Assembly (NCBI GenBank): GCA_963841415.1
Contig: CAWJCN010000001.1
Location: 310,001 to 374,000 of the forward strand
DNA: 64,000 bases
Source of the DNA: DASUAS01 sp963841415
Lineage (GTDB): Bacteria; Actinomycetota; Acidimicrobiia; IMCC26256; DASPTH01
Reading direction: 5' to 3'
Numbering within the stretch: the first letter of the stretch is position 1; every line of letters begins with the position of its first letter. A program made the position numbers and the translations under genes. Shown piece after piece: positions 35,230 to 41,844 of the stretch. A model generated the notes under the pieces. The model made no database searches, was not told where the DNA came from, and saw only the letters and a list, made by a program, of their open reading frames with translations.

Positions 35230-36663
35230 GTGGTCAAGGTCCGGTTCTCGCCCGCCCCGACGGGCTCGCTCCACATCGGCGGGGCGCGCACCGCGCTGTT
35301 CAACTGGCTCTCTGCGCGCCACCACGCGGGTGTCTTCGTGTTGCGGATCGAGGACACCGACGTGGCGCGGTCGCGTGACGAGTGGGTGGTCGGCATCCAG
35401 GACACGCTGCGTTGGCTCGGCCTCGACTGGGACGACGGGCCGTACCTGCAGAGCGAGCGCTTCGCCCTCTACCTGGAGGCGGCCGACCGGCTGCTCGCGC
35501 AAGGAGACGCGTACGAGTGCTTCTGCACCGAGGACGAGCTGAACGCGCGCAACGACGCCGCGGTCGCGGCCGGCCGTCCGCCCGGGTACGACGGGCGGTG
35601 CCGGTGGCTCACTCCCGACGAGCGCGTCGCGCTCGCGGCCGAGGGTCGGCCGCGCACGATCCGCTTCCGCACCCCCGACGAAGGTGTCAGCAGCTTCACC
35701 GACCTCATCCGCGGTGAGGTGGGGGTCGACTGGTCGCTCATCCACGACTTCGTGATCGTGCGTTCGGACGGGGCACCGATCTTCTTCCTCGCCAACGCGG
35801 TCGACGACCTCGACATGGGCATCACCCACGTGATCCGGGGTGAAGACCTCATCGACTCCACCCACCGGGTGCTCGCGCTGCGGCACGCGCTGCTCGACGG
35901 GGGCGGCGCGACCGAGGATCCGCAGTACGCGCACCTGCCGCTCATCGTCGACAAGGAGACGCGCGCCAAGCTCTCGAAGCGTCACGGCGCGGTCGCGCTC
36001 GAAGACTTCCGGGACGCCGGGTACCTCCCCGAGGCGTTGATGAACTACCTCGCGTTGCTCGGATGGGCACCCGCCGACACCGGCAACGAGGTGCTCGGCG
36101 CCGAGGAGCTGGTGACGCAGTTCGACCTGGACCGGGTGACGCACGCGGCGGCCGGGTTCGACCCCGACAAGCTCGACTGGCTGAACGGCGAGTGGATCCG
36201 GCGCCTCGCGCTCGACGATCTCGTCTCGCGCGTGGAGCCCATGGCGCGGGAGCGCTTTGGTCCCGACACCGACCGCGAGATCGTGGCCGCCGCGACGAGC
36301 ATCGCCCAGGAGCGCGCGGTCACGCTCGTGCAGATCGTCGAGCAGATGGGCTTCCTCTTCGTGAGCGAGGACGAGTTCGCGATCGCGCCCGACTCGTGGG
36401 AGAAGGTCGAGAGCACCGATCGCATCGCCCAGATCCTCGACGCGGTGATCGCGCACCTTGAGTCGTGCGAGTGGACGGTCGAGGCGCTCGCGCTCCAGCC
36501 GGTCACCGAGGCGCTCGGCATCAAGTTCCGGAAGGCGGCGCCGGCGGTGTACGCCGCAGTCGAAGGGGTCCATCGCGGATTGCCGCTGTTCGACTCGATG
36601 TTCCTCCTCGGGCGCGACCGCACCCTCGCCCGCCTGCGCGCCGCCCGCGACCGCTTGCCCTGA
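35230..36663 (+). CDS. gltX: Glutamyl-tRNA synthetase
   Basis: Class I synthetase charging tRNA-Glu, and probably tRNA-Gln for later amidation. 477 aa. HIGH-type SPAPTGSLHIGGARTALFNW, LRIEDTDVARSR, HVIRGEDLIDSTHRVL, and KMSKS-type KLSKRHGAVAL; C-terminal anticodon-binding helices. GTG 35230 keeps the HIGH motif at the usual distance from the N-terminus. Its own substrates, tRNA-Gln(CTG) and tRNA-Glu(CTC), follow within 130 nt on the same strand. Confidence 0.94.
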   Translation: MVKVRFSPAPTGSLHIGGARTALFNWLSARHHAGVFVLRIEDTDVARSRDEWVVGIQDTLRWLGLDWDDGPYLQSERFALYLEAADRLLAQGDAYECFCTEDELNARNDAAVAAGRPPGYDGRCRWLTPDERVALAAEGRPRTIRFRTPDEGVSSFTDLIRGEVGVDWSLIHDFVIVRSDGAPIFFLANAVDDLDMGITHVIRGEDLIDSTHRVLALRHALLDGGGATEDPQYAHLPLIVDKETRAKLSKRHGAVALEDFRDAGYLPEALMNYLALLGWAPADTGNEVLGAEELVTQFDLDRVTHAAAGFDPDKLDWLNGEWIRRLALDDLVSRVEPMARERFGPDTDREIVAAATSIAQERAVTLVQIVEQMGFLFVSEDEFAIAPDSWEKVESTDRIAQILDAVIAHLESCEWTVEALALQPVTEALGIKFRKAAPAVYAAVEGVHRGLPLFDSMFLLGRDRTLARLRAARDRLP

Positions 36664-36696
36664 AACCAGAACCGGTCCGCTAACCTGGTTGGACCT

Positions 36697-36768
36697 TCGG
36701 GGGTGGTGTAATCGGCAACACAGCAGGTTCTGGTCCTGCCTTTGGGGGTTCGAGTCCTCCCCCCCGAG
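36697..36768 (+). tRNA. tRNA-Gln (anticodon CTG)
   Basis: 72-nt cloverleaf: acceptor TCGGGGG/CCCCCGA with discriminator G, D-stem GTGT/ACAC, anticodon stem GCAGG/CCTGC with loop TTCTGGT, T-stem GGGGG/CCTCC with TTCGAGT. Reads CAG. The 3' CCA is not encoded. Confidence 0.93.
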
Positions 36769-36789
36769 CTCGCAGCAAGCAACGCATCT

Positions 36790-36862
36790 GGCCCCGTCGT
36801 CTAGTGGCCGAGGACGCCGCCCTCTCAAGGCGGTAACGGCAGTTCGAATCTGCTCGGGGCTA
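36790..36862 (+). tRNA. tRNA-Glu (anticodon CTC)
   Basis: 73-nt cloverleaf: acceptor GGCCCCG/CGGGGCT with a G1-T72 wobble, anticodon stem CCGCC/GGCGG with loop CTCTCAA, T-stem GGCAG/CTGCT with TTCGAAT, discriminator A. Reads GAG. The 3' CCA is not encoded. Lies 21 nt after tRNA-Gln, probably in one transcript. Confidence 0.93.
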
Positions 36863-36867
36863 CGTGA

Positions 36868-36901
36868 GGAGAAGCCCGGCTCCCCGGAGTCGGGCTTCTC
36901 C
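36868..36901 (+). terminator. Terminator hairpin after the tRNA pair
   Basis: GGAGAAGCCCG (36868-36878) pairs with CGGGCTTCTCC (36891-36901), extended inward by CTC/GAG. Very stable; no downstream T-run. Confidence 0.75.
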
Positions 36902-37310
36902 GCGTCGTGCGTCGCGATGTCGTCGGAGTGCATTCCGAGCGTTCGCGATCCCGGTTCTCGAGCGCGAACGCGCGCGTCACCGCAGGTCGCGCGCTACTTC
37001 TGCGCGTCGCGGGCGCTCGTGCGCGCGTCGTGCACTGCGCCGTCCGCGTGCACGCGCGACGTGGTCGCGAGGCGGTGATGTGCGCGATATCCACCACTTC
37101 GTACGTGCACTGTCGTACCCTCGTTCGCGAGTCGCGCGTACGCGCGCGCATGCGCGTGCTCAACACGATCGACAAGCGGGTAACAACACGAACGAACGTG
37201 CAAGGGTTGGTCAGTGTGAACAACGTGCGTACGCGCGGTGTCGAAATGCTTGACGTACCGACCTAAATGCGTTCAACTTCCATGAACACGCACACACTTC
37301 GGAGGCCAGC
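36902..37310. other. Non-coding, CpG/alternating purine-pyrimidine-rich region before hup
   Basis: Holds no convincing gene on either strand although several frames are open. It is dense in CGCG, TGCG, CGTACG and GTGCAC words; 37133-37159 is an unbroken 27-nt alternating pyrimidine-purine run, the sequence type that favours Z-DNA. TTGACG at 37250-37255 is a candidate -35 for the hup promoter; no clear -10 is seen at 17 nt. Confidence 0.6.
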
Positions 37311-37586
37311 GTGAACAAGTCAGAGCTCGTCGACAGCATTGCGGAGGGGGCCGGGCTCAGCAAAGCCGACGCGGAGCGCGCGTTGAACGCGTGCATCGAC
37401 GCGGTGCAGGGCGCGGTTGCCAACGACGACAAGGTCACCCTCCCCGGTTTCGGTTCCTTCTCCCGGTCATCTCGCGCGGCGCGCACGGGTCGCAACCCGC
37501 GCACAGGTGAGCCGGTCCAGATCGCGGCGTCCAAGGGCGTGAAGTTCTCCGCAGGAGCAGCCTTCAAGGCGGCCGTGAACAAGTAG
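37311..37586 (+). CDS. hup: HU family DNA-binding protein
   Basis: 91-aa nucleoid protein. NKSELVDSIAEGAGLSKADAERALNA (in part NKSELVDSIAEG), then GFGSFSRSSRAARTGRNPRTGEPVQIAASKGVKF (marker GRNPRTGEPVQIAAS) with the DNA-clamp Pro, ending AAFKAAVNK. GTG 37311 with GGAGG 6 nt upstream. Mycobacterial and streptomycete HupB/HupS fuse this domain to a Lys/Ala/Pro-repeat tail; here the tail is a separate downstream gene in the same phase. Confidence 0.93.
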   Translation: MNKSELVDSIAEGAGLSKADAERALNACIDAVQGAVANDDKVTLPGFGSFSRSSRAARTGRNPRTGEPVQIAASKGVKFSAGAAFKAAVNK

Positions 37587-37643
37587 GTCCGGGCACCCGC
37601 CTGTTCCTGCAACTCTGACAATCCCTAGCGAAAGGTGGTGACC

Positions 37644-38102
37644 GTGCCTCCCGCAAAGAGACGCACAGCACGGAAGACAGCGGCGAAGAAGACGACGGCT
37701 CGCAAGCCCGCGAAGCGTCGCACCGTCCGGAAGACAGCTGCGAAGAAGACGACGGCACGGAAGCCGGCCAAGCGTCGTACCGCGAAGAAGGCGGCGGCGA
37801 AGAAGGCCCCGGCGAAGCGTCGGACCGCGAAGAAGGCCGCAGCGAAGAAGACGACCAAGCGGGCACCCGCGAAGCGTCGGACCGCCAAGCGGGCACCCGC
37901 GAAGCGTCGGACCGCGAAGAAGGCACCCGCGAAGCGTCGGACCGCGAAGAAGGCCGCGGCGAAGAAGACGACCAAGCGGGCACCCGCGAAGCGTCGGACC
38001 GCGAAGAAGGCCGCAGCGAGGAAGGCGCCCGCCAAGCGTCGGACCGCGAAGAAGGCCACGAAGCGCGCGCCGGCGAAGCGTCGGGCGACCAAGCGCCGCT
38101 AG
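37644..38102 (+). CDS. Histone H1-like Lys/Arg/Ala/Pro-repeat protein
   Basis: 152 residues made almost entirely of K, R, A, T and P in imperfect repeats of the type PAKRRTAKKAAAKKTTKRA, with about ten PAKRRT cores. It resembles the C-terminal tails of actinobacterial HupB/HupS and eukaryotic H1-like bacterial proteins, and should be an unstructured DNA-compacting polycation. GTG 37644 follows AAAGGTGG by 6 nt; in-frame GTGs at 37635 and 37638 are alternatives. It is in the same phase as hup, separated by two in-frame TAG codons (37584 and 37626), so a readthrough fusion would need both suppressed. Confidence 0.8.
   Translation: MPPAKRRTARKTAAKKTTARKPAKRRTVRKTAAKKTTARKPAKRRTAKKAAAKKAPAKRRTAKKAAAKKTTKRAPAKRRTAKRAPAKRRTAKKAPAKRRTAKKAAAKKTTKRAPAKRRTAKKAAARKAPAKRRTAKKATKRAPAKRRATKRR
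37690..38095 (+). repeat. Tandem coding repeats in the H1-like gene
   Basis: DNA-level repeats built on the words GCGAAGCGTCGGACCGCGAA and GAAGGC, with units of 18 to 45 nt. Such a tract can expand or contract by slippage and would be hard to assemble, so the copy number may be unreliable. Confidence 0.7.
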
Positions 38103-38122
38103 TCGGCAACGCAGCTCGAACA

Positions 38123-38148
38123 CGAAGGGGCCCTCCGGGGCCCCTTCG
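38123..38148 (+). terminator. Terminator after the hup operon
   Basis: CGAAGGGGCCC (38123-38133) pairs with GGGCCCCTTCG (38138-38148) around TCCG; 11 bp. Confidence 0.8.
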
Positions 38149-38176
38149 TCGCGTTCCCCGCACCTGCTACGGCTAC

Positions 38177-38235
38177 GGGTGCCCCACTCCATGCTCAAAC
38201 AGTGCTTCGCAAACTGCGCGTGGAGCGGGGCACCC
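38177..38235. repeat. Long imperfect hairpin between hup operon and PIG-L gene
   Basis: GGGTGCCCC (38177-38185) pairs with GGGGCACCC (38227-38235). Inside a 3-nt symmetric loop, CCATGC (38189-38194) pairs with GCGTGG (38218-38223, one G-T), and a further small stem CAGTGC/GCA-aa-CTG closes the top. Could be a terminator for the minus-strand PIG-L gene, a mobile palindrome, or a small structured RNA. Confidence 0.5.
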
Positions 38236-38257
38236 GCATCCGCAGCGCGCGAGTGAC

Positions 38258-38965
38258 TCAGAGCTCAGTGATGAGCTTGAACGATTCCCCGCCGGACGCG
38301 TCGATCTCCTCGCGGATGCGAGCTTCGAAAGCCGCCCTTTGCTCTTCCTCGTCGGGTGATCCCACATCGATGTGCATGGTGGAGCGCCATTGGCTCTTGT
38401 GGCAGAGGAGGGCGTCGATCTTCGCGGTGATGTCCATCGCTTCGACGGGCTCCACGTGGTCGACGACCTGGGCCTCGAACAGCAGCAGCCGGCTGGGTCG
38501 GTGCGGAGCACCGGCGCCGGGGAAGAAGAACGGATCACGCGCCGCGACGATGCCGTCGATGACGAGCTGACCAGCGTGACGGTGGTCGGGGTGCAGTCGG
38601 TACTGCTTCCACGGGTCGTGACCGAGCACGACGTCGGCGCGCACCTGGCGGAGCATCCGGCACACCTGTTCCTGACGAGTGCCGTCGACCCCGAGCTCGC
38701 CGTCGACGGCGCCGAGGGAGTGGACGGCGGCCGCGCCCAGGTTGCGGGCCGCGGCGCGCTGCTCGTCGTGGCGCGTGGCGACGAGCCCGGCGATGTCGGC
38801 GTCGGGATCCCACGTTCCCTTCGAGCCGTCGGTCAGCACCAGCAGCTCGACGTGCGCGCCGGCGCGCGCCCACCGGGCGAGAGTTGCACCACATCCGAAC
38901 TCGATGTCGTCGGGATGGGCACCGATCGCGAGCACGCGCCCGGGGACCGGGAGCGGGTCACTCAC
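38258..38965 (-). CDS. PIG-L/LmbE family deacetylase
   Basis: 235-aa zinc-dependent N-acetylglucosaminyl deacetylase-type enzyme. AIGAHPDDIEFGCGATL gives the metal-binding HPDD; HPDHRHAGQLVIDG supplies the second His motif; TDGSKGTWDP follows strand 2. Family members include MshB (mycothiol) and lipid/antibiotic deacetylases; the substrate is not determinable. GTG 38965 overlaps the cofC stop (GTGA), so it is translated with cofC. Confidence 0.85.
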   Translation of the reverse strand: MSDPLPVPGRVLAIGAHPDDIEFGCGATLARWARAGAHVELLVLTDGSKGTWDPDADIAGLVATRHDEQRAAARNLGAAAVHSLGAVDGELGVDGTRQEQVCRMLRQVRADVVLGHDPWKQYRLHPDHRHAGQLVIDGIVAARDPFFFPGAGAPHRPSRLLLFEAQVVDHVEPVEAMDITAKIDALLCHKSQWRSTMHIDVGSPDEEEQRAAFEARIREEIDASGGESFKLITEL

Positions 38966-39573
38966 GTCGCGGTCGACGGCAGCAACGTCGCGTCGAGGGC
39001 CGCGAGATCGTCGGGAAGGTCGACGTCGAAGGCGAGGTCGGCGTCGCGCACCACGCGCACGCCGAGCTGCCGTCGGCGCGCTTCGGCGGCGTGACGACGG
39101 AACGATCCCGGGCCATAGGCGAATTGGAAGTCGCTCGCGGCGGGCACCGACAACACCGGAGTGCCGTCGTCGCGATGGCAGGGGACGATGCCCACGATCG
39201 GTTGTGTGCCGTCGCGCGCCAGGCGGATGAGGTCGTGAGCGCGCGGGAGGTCGGCGTGGGCGATGACGACGCGCCCGTAGCCCGCGGCGCGGAAGTGGTC
39301 TCGTCCTGCGGTCGCGGCACCGTCGAGGGTGCCGGGATCGTCGAGCACCTCGATACCGAGGCCGGTGGCCCACGAGCGGACGTCGGGATCCGACGACACG
39401 ACCAGCATGGGCATCGGTGCGGATGCGTGCGCGACCTGTTCGGCCCACCGTTGGGCCAGGGCGGCACGCTCAGTCCCGTCGAGCGAAGCGGACAGTCGGG
39501 CCTTGCCCAGCGCGAAGGCGCGGATCGGAATCACCGCGCCGGCAGCGTGCGCGCGGGAGGAGTCGGGGAACAT
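38962..39573 (-). CDS. cofC: 2-phospho-L-lactate (or PEP) guanylyltransferase
   Basis: 203-aa nucleotidyltransferase of coenzyme F420 synthesis, making the GDP- or GTP-activated phospholactate or phosphoenolpyruvate precursor. Typical N-terminus AVIPIRAFALGKARLSASLDGTERAALAQ (marker IPIRAFALGKARLS), then VVIAHADLPRAHDL, GIVPCHRDDGTPVLSVP and FDVDLPDDLAALD. No other F420 genes lie nearby. ATG 39573 is 22 bp from the divergent gpsA GTG; a TAGCAT -10 sits 10 nt upstream. Confidence 0.85.
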   Translation of the reverse strand: MFPDSSRAHAAGAVIPIRAFALGKARLSASLDGTERAALAQRWAEQVAHASAPMPMLVVSSDPDVRSWATGLGIEVLDDPGTLDGAATAGRDHFRAAGYGRVVIAHADLPRAHDLIRLARDGTQPIVGIVPCHRDDGTPVLSVPAASDFQFAYGPGSFRRHAAEARRRQLGVRVVRDADLAFDVDLPDDLAALDATLLPSTAT

Positions 39574-39582
39574 CGCTGCACG

Positions 39583-39589
39583 TATGCTA
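39583..39589. promoter_or_regulatory. Shared -10 region of divergent cofC and gpsA promoters
   Basis: TATGCTA reads TATGCT on the plus strand, 7 nt before the gpsA GTG, and TAGCAT on the minus strand, 10 nt before the cofC ATG. One AT-rich heptamer therefore serves as -10 for both directions. Confidence 0.5.
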
Positions 39590-39595
39590 CCGACC

Positions 39596-40615
39596 GTGGG
39601 GTCCGAGACGTCCGTCGCCGTGATCGGCGCCGGTTCGTGGGGCACCACCGTCGCCGCCATCGTCAGCGACCACGCGCCGACCACGCTGTGGGGTCGCGAT
39701 TCTGCCGTCGTGGCCGACGTGGCGCAGCGCCACGAGAACACGCGCTACCTGGCCGGCGTCGTGCTGCCGTCCGCGCTGTGCGCGACGACCGAGCTCGAGG
39801 CCGCGTGTGCGGACGCCACGGTGGTGGTGATGGCGGTGCCGTCACACGGCTACCGCGCGGTGCTGGAACACGCGGCTGCCGCGATCCGGCCCGACGTGCC
39901 GGTCGTGAGCCTGGCCAAGGGCATCGAGCGGCGCACGCTGCTGCGTATGACCGAGGTGACGCTGGAGGTGCTGAGCGACCACCAGCCCGACCAGGTCGCG
40001 GTGCTCACCGGTCCGAACCTGGCGCGCGAGGTGGCCGAGGGCCAACCAGCGGCGTCGGTCATCGCGTGCCCCGACGCCGAGACGGCGCGCCAGCTGCAGC
40101 AGCTGTGCATGAGCCGCAGCTTCCGCGTGTACACCAACCCCGACGTCGTGGGCTGCGAGGTCGCGGGCGCGATGAAGAACGTCATCGCGATCGCCGCCGG
40201 CACCGCGGCCGGCCTCGGGTACGGCGACAACACGCTCGCCGCGCTCATCACACGTGGCCTGGCCGAGGTGGCGCGGCTCGGCGTCGCGCTCGGGGGCGAG
40301 CCGATGACGTTCGCGGGGCTCGCCGGGCTCGGCGACCTCGTCGCCACGTGCACCAGCGCGAAGAGCCGGAACCGCAGCGTGGGCTACGAGCTGGGGCAGG
40401 GGAGGTCGCTCGACGAGATCGTCGCCCGGTCGAACATGGTGGCCGAGGGCGTGCGCAGCACCGCCGCGCTGCTCGAGCTGGCCGAACGCGCGGGCATCGA
40501 GATGCCGATCGCGGCGATGGTCGGCGCGGTGCTCTACGAAGGCCGACGGCCCGCTGATCTCGTCCCCGAGCTGATGCTGCGCGAGGCGAAGGCGGAGCGA
40601 CACGGCCTCTCGTGA
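39596..40615 (+). CDS. gpsA: NAD(P)-dependent glycerol-3-phosphate dehydrogenase
   Basis: Reduces dihydroxyacetone phosphate to sn-glycerol 3-phosphate for phospholipid synthesis; 339 aa. VAVIGAGSWGTTVAAI for NAD binding, VVSLAKGIE, GPNLAREVAEGQPAA, catalytic Lys in GAMKNVIAIAAGTAAGLGYGDN, TFAGLAGLGDLVATC. GTG 39596 is preferred over ATG 39584 because TATGCT (39583-39588) places the transcription start at that GTG (leaderless). Its stop overlaps the next gene (GTGA). Confidence 0.93.
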   Translation: MGSETSVAVIGAGSWGTTVAAIVSDHAPTTLWGRDSAVVADVAQRHENTRYLAGVVLPSALCATTELEAACADATVVVMAVPSHGYRAVLEHAAAAIRPDVPVVSLAKGIERRTLLRMTEVTLEVLSDHQPDQVAVLTGPNLAREVAEGQPAASVIACPDAETARQLQQLCMSRSFRVYTNPDVVGCEVAGAMKNVIAIAAGTAAGLGYGDNTLAALITRGLAEVARLGVALGGEPMTFAGLAGLGDLVATCTSAKSRNRSVGYELGQGRSLDEIVARSNMVAEGVRSTAALLELAERAGIEMPIAAMVGAVLYEGRRPADLVPELMLREAKAERHGLS

Positions 40616-41844
40616 CCGGCGCCGGCTCCGATCTCACCAGTCCCACGACCGCCGTCGGCGTCCTCGGAGGAACGCGGAACGCGACCGTTGACCGCAAGGG
40701 CGCGCTGGCGCCGCGCGCGTTGGGATGGGAGCTCGAGTGGTGGATCGGCGCGGACGATCGCTGGCACGTCCCCGCGCGGGAGGCGGCGGTGCGCCAGCAC
40801 CTGGTCGACGGCATGCCCGTGGTGGAGACCGCGATGCGCGTGCCCGGCGGCGACGCGGTGCATCGTGTCTACGGCGCGCCGGCGGGTGATGTGGGCCAGG
40901 TCGCGGTGGTCGAGGTCGAGAACGCGTCCCCGGCTCCGTTCGTCGCCGCGCTGGTCGTGCGGGGGGCGAGCGCACTCGATCTCGACGGCGCCACCGTGTA
41001 CGCCGACGGTCGCAGCGTGCTGCGCACGACGCGTTCGCCCTCGCGGTGGGCCGCCAGTGTCGACGGCAGCACCGAAGATCGCGTGACGAGCGGTGCCGCG
41101 ACCGACGCGCCCTTCGGCCACCGTCAGGATCGCGGCGCGCGCCTGGTGGCCGCCTTCCTGTATCCGGTTGCGCACCGCACGACGCTGCGCGCGGCGGCTG
41201 CGCTGGGCCCGCGCGGGATGGGAGCCGTCGCGCCCGCCGACCTGCCGGCAGCCGAGGCGGTCGCGCGCGGCTGGCACGTCCAACTCGACCGGGGCCTGCG
41301 GCTCGAAGTGCCCGACGAGCCGCTCCAGCGCGCGATCGCGACCGCACGGGCCGCGACCGTCCTCGCCGGCCAGGCGTGGCGGGTCGAGCCCGCGGTCGTG
41401 GCGACCCTCGAGGACTGGGGGCTCGACGCCGAGGCGGCGGTGGCGTGGAGCCGGCTGCCCGGCCGCGCCCGGCGCCGGCTCCGACGGCGCACGCCGGCGC
41501 GCGGCCGCTGGGCCGACGCGCTCGCGGTCGCCGGCGTTGCCGACGCGCGACTGCTGGCCGCGGTGCGGTCGGTGATCGCGCGCGAGGAGGGTGACACGGT
41601 CGCGCTGCTCGTCGACTGGCCGGCCGACTGGGTCGGGGCGCCGATCGACGTGCGCGACGCGCCGACGCGCTCCGGTGTGGTGTCGTGCTCGGTGCGGTGG
41701 CACGGGTCACGACCGGCCCTGCTGTGGGACGGTCCCGTGGATCTCACCTACACGGCACCCGGGCTCGATCGCTCGTGGTCCTCGCGCGAGCCGCGAGGCG
41801 AGGCGCTGCTCGCGGAGGTCAGATCCCCTCGAGCCGGAGAGTGA
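40612..41844 (+). CDS. Hypothetical protein, sugar-enzyme-like context
   Basis: 410 aa, no signal peptide or membrane helix. The N-terminal half reads like a beta-rich carbohydrate-enzyme domain (RALGWELEWWIGADDRWHVP, VAVVEVENASPAPFVAALVVRG); the middle is helical and Arg-rich (GRARRRLRRRTPARGRW); the end has GDTVALLVDWPADWVG and SVRWHGSRPALLWDG. I cannot assign a family with confidence. It is translationally coupled to gpsA and overlaps the convergent GH38 gene by 26 nt, which may hint at glycan metabolism. Confidence 0.65.
   Translation: MTGAGSDLTSPTTAVGVLGGTRNATVDRKGALAPRALGWELEWWIGADDRWHVPAREAAVRQHLVDGMPVVETAMRVPGGDAVHRVYGAPAGDVGQVAVVEVENASPAPFVAALVVRGASALDLDGATVYADGRSVLRTTRSPSRWAASVDGSTEDRVTSGAATDAPFGHRQDRGARLVAAFLYPVAHRTTLRAAAALGPRGMGAVAPADLPAAEAVARGWHVQLDRGLRLEVPDEPLQRAIATARAATVLAGQAWRVEPAVVATLEDWGLDAEAAVAWSRLPGRARRRLRRRTPARGRWADALAVAGVADARLLAAVRSVIAREEGDTVALLVDWPADWVGAPIDVRDAPTRSGVVSCSVRWHGSRPALLWDGPVDLTYTAPGLDRSWSSREPRGEALLAEVRSPRAGE

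Noticed and set aside
36864..37266. Three overlapping frames of 119-132 codons before hup
   Set aside because: Arg/Val/Ala-rich translations without domains, plausible ribosome-binding sites or leaderless promoters; best explained by the CG-rich non-coding region.
37690..38095. CRISPR-like array
   Set aside because: The repeats are coding, in one frame, of variable unit length and without unique spacers; they encode the Lys/Arg tail protein. No CRISPR array is seen anywhere in the window.
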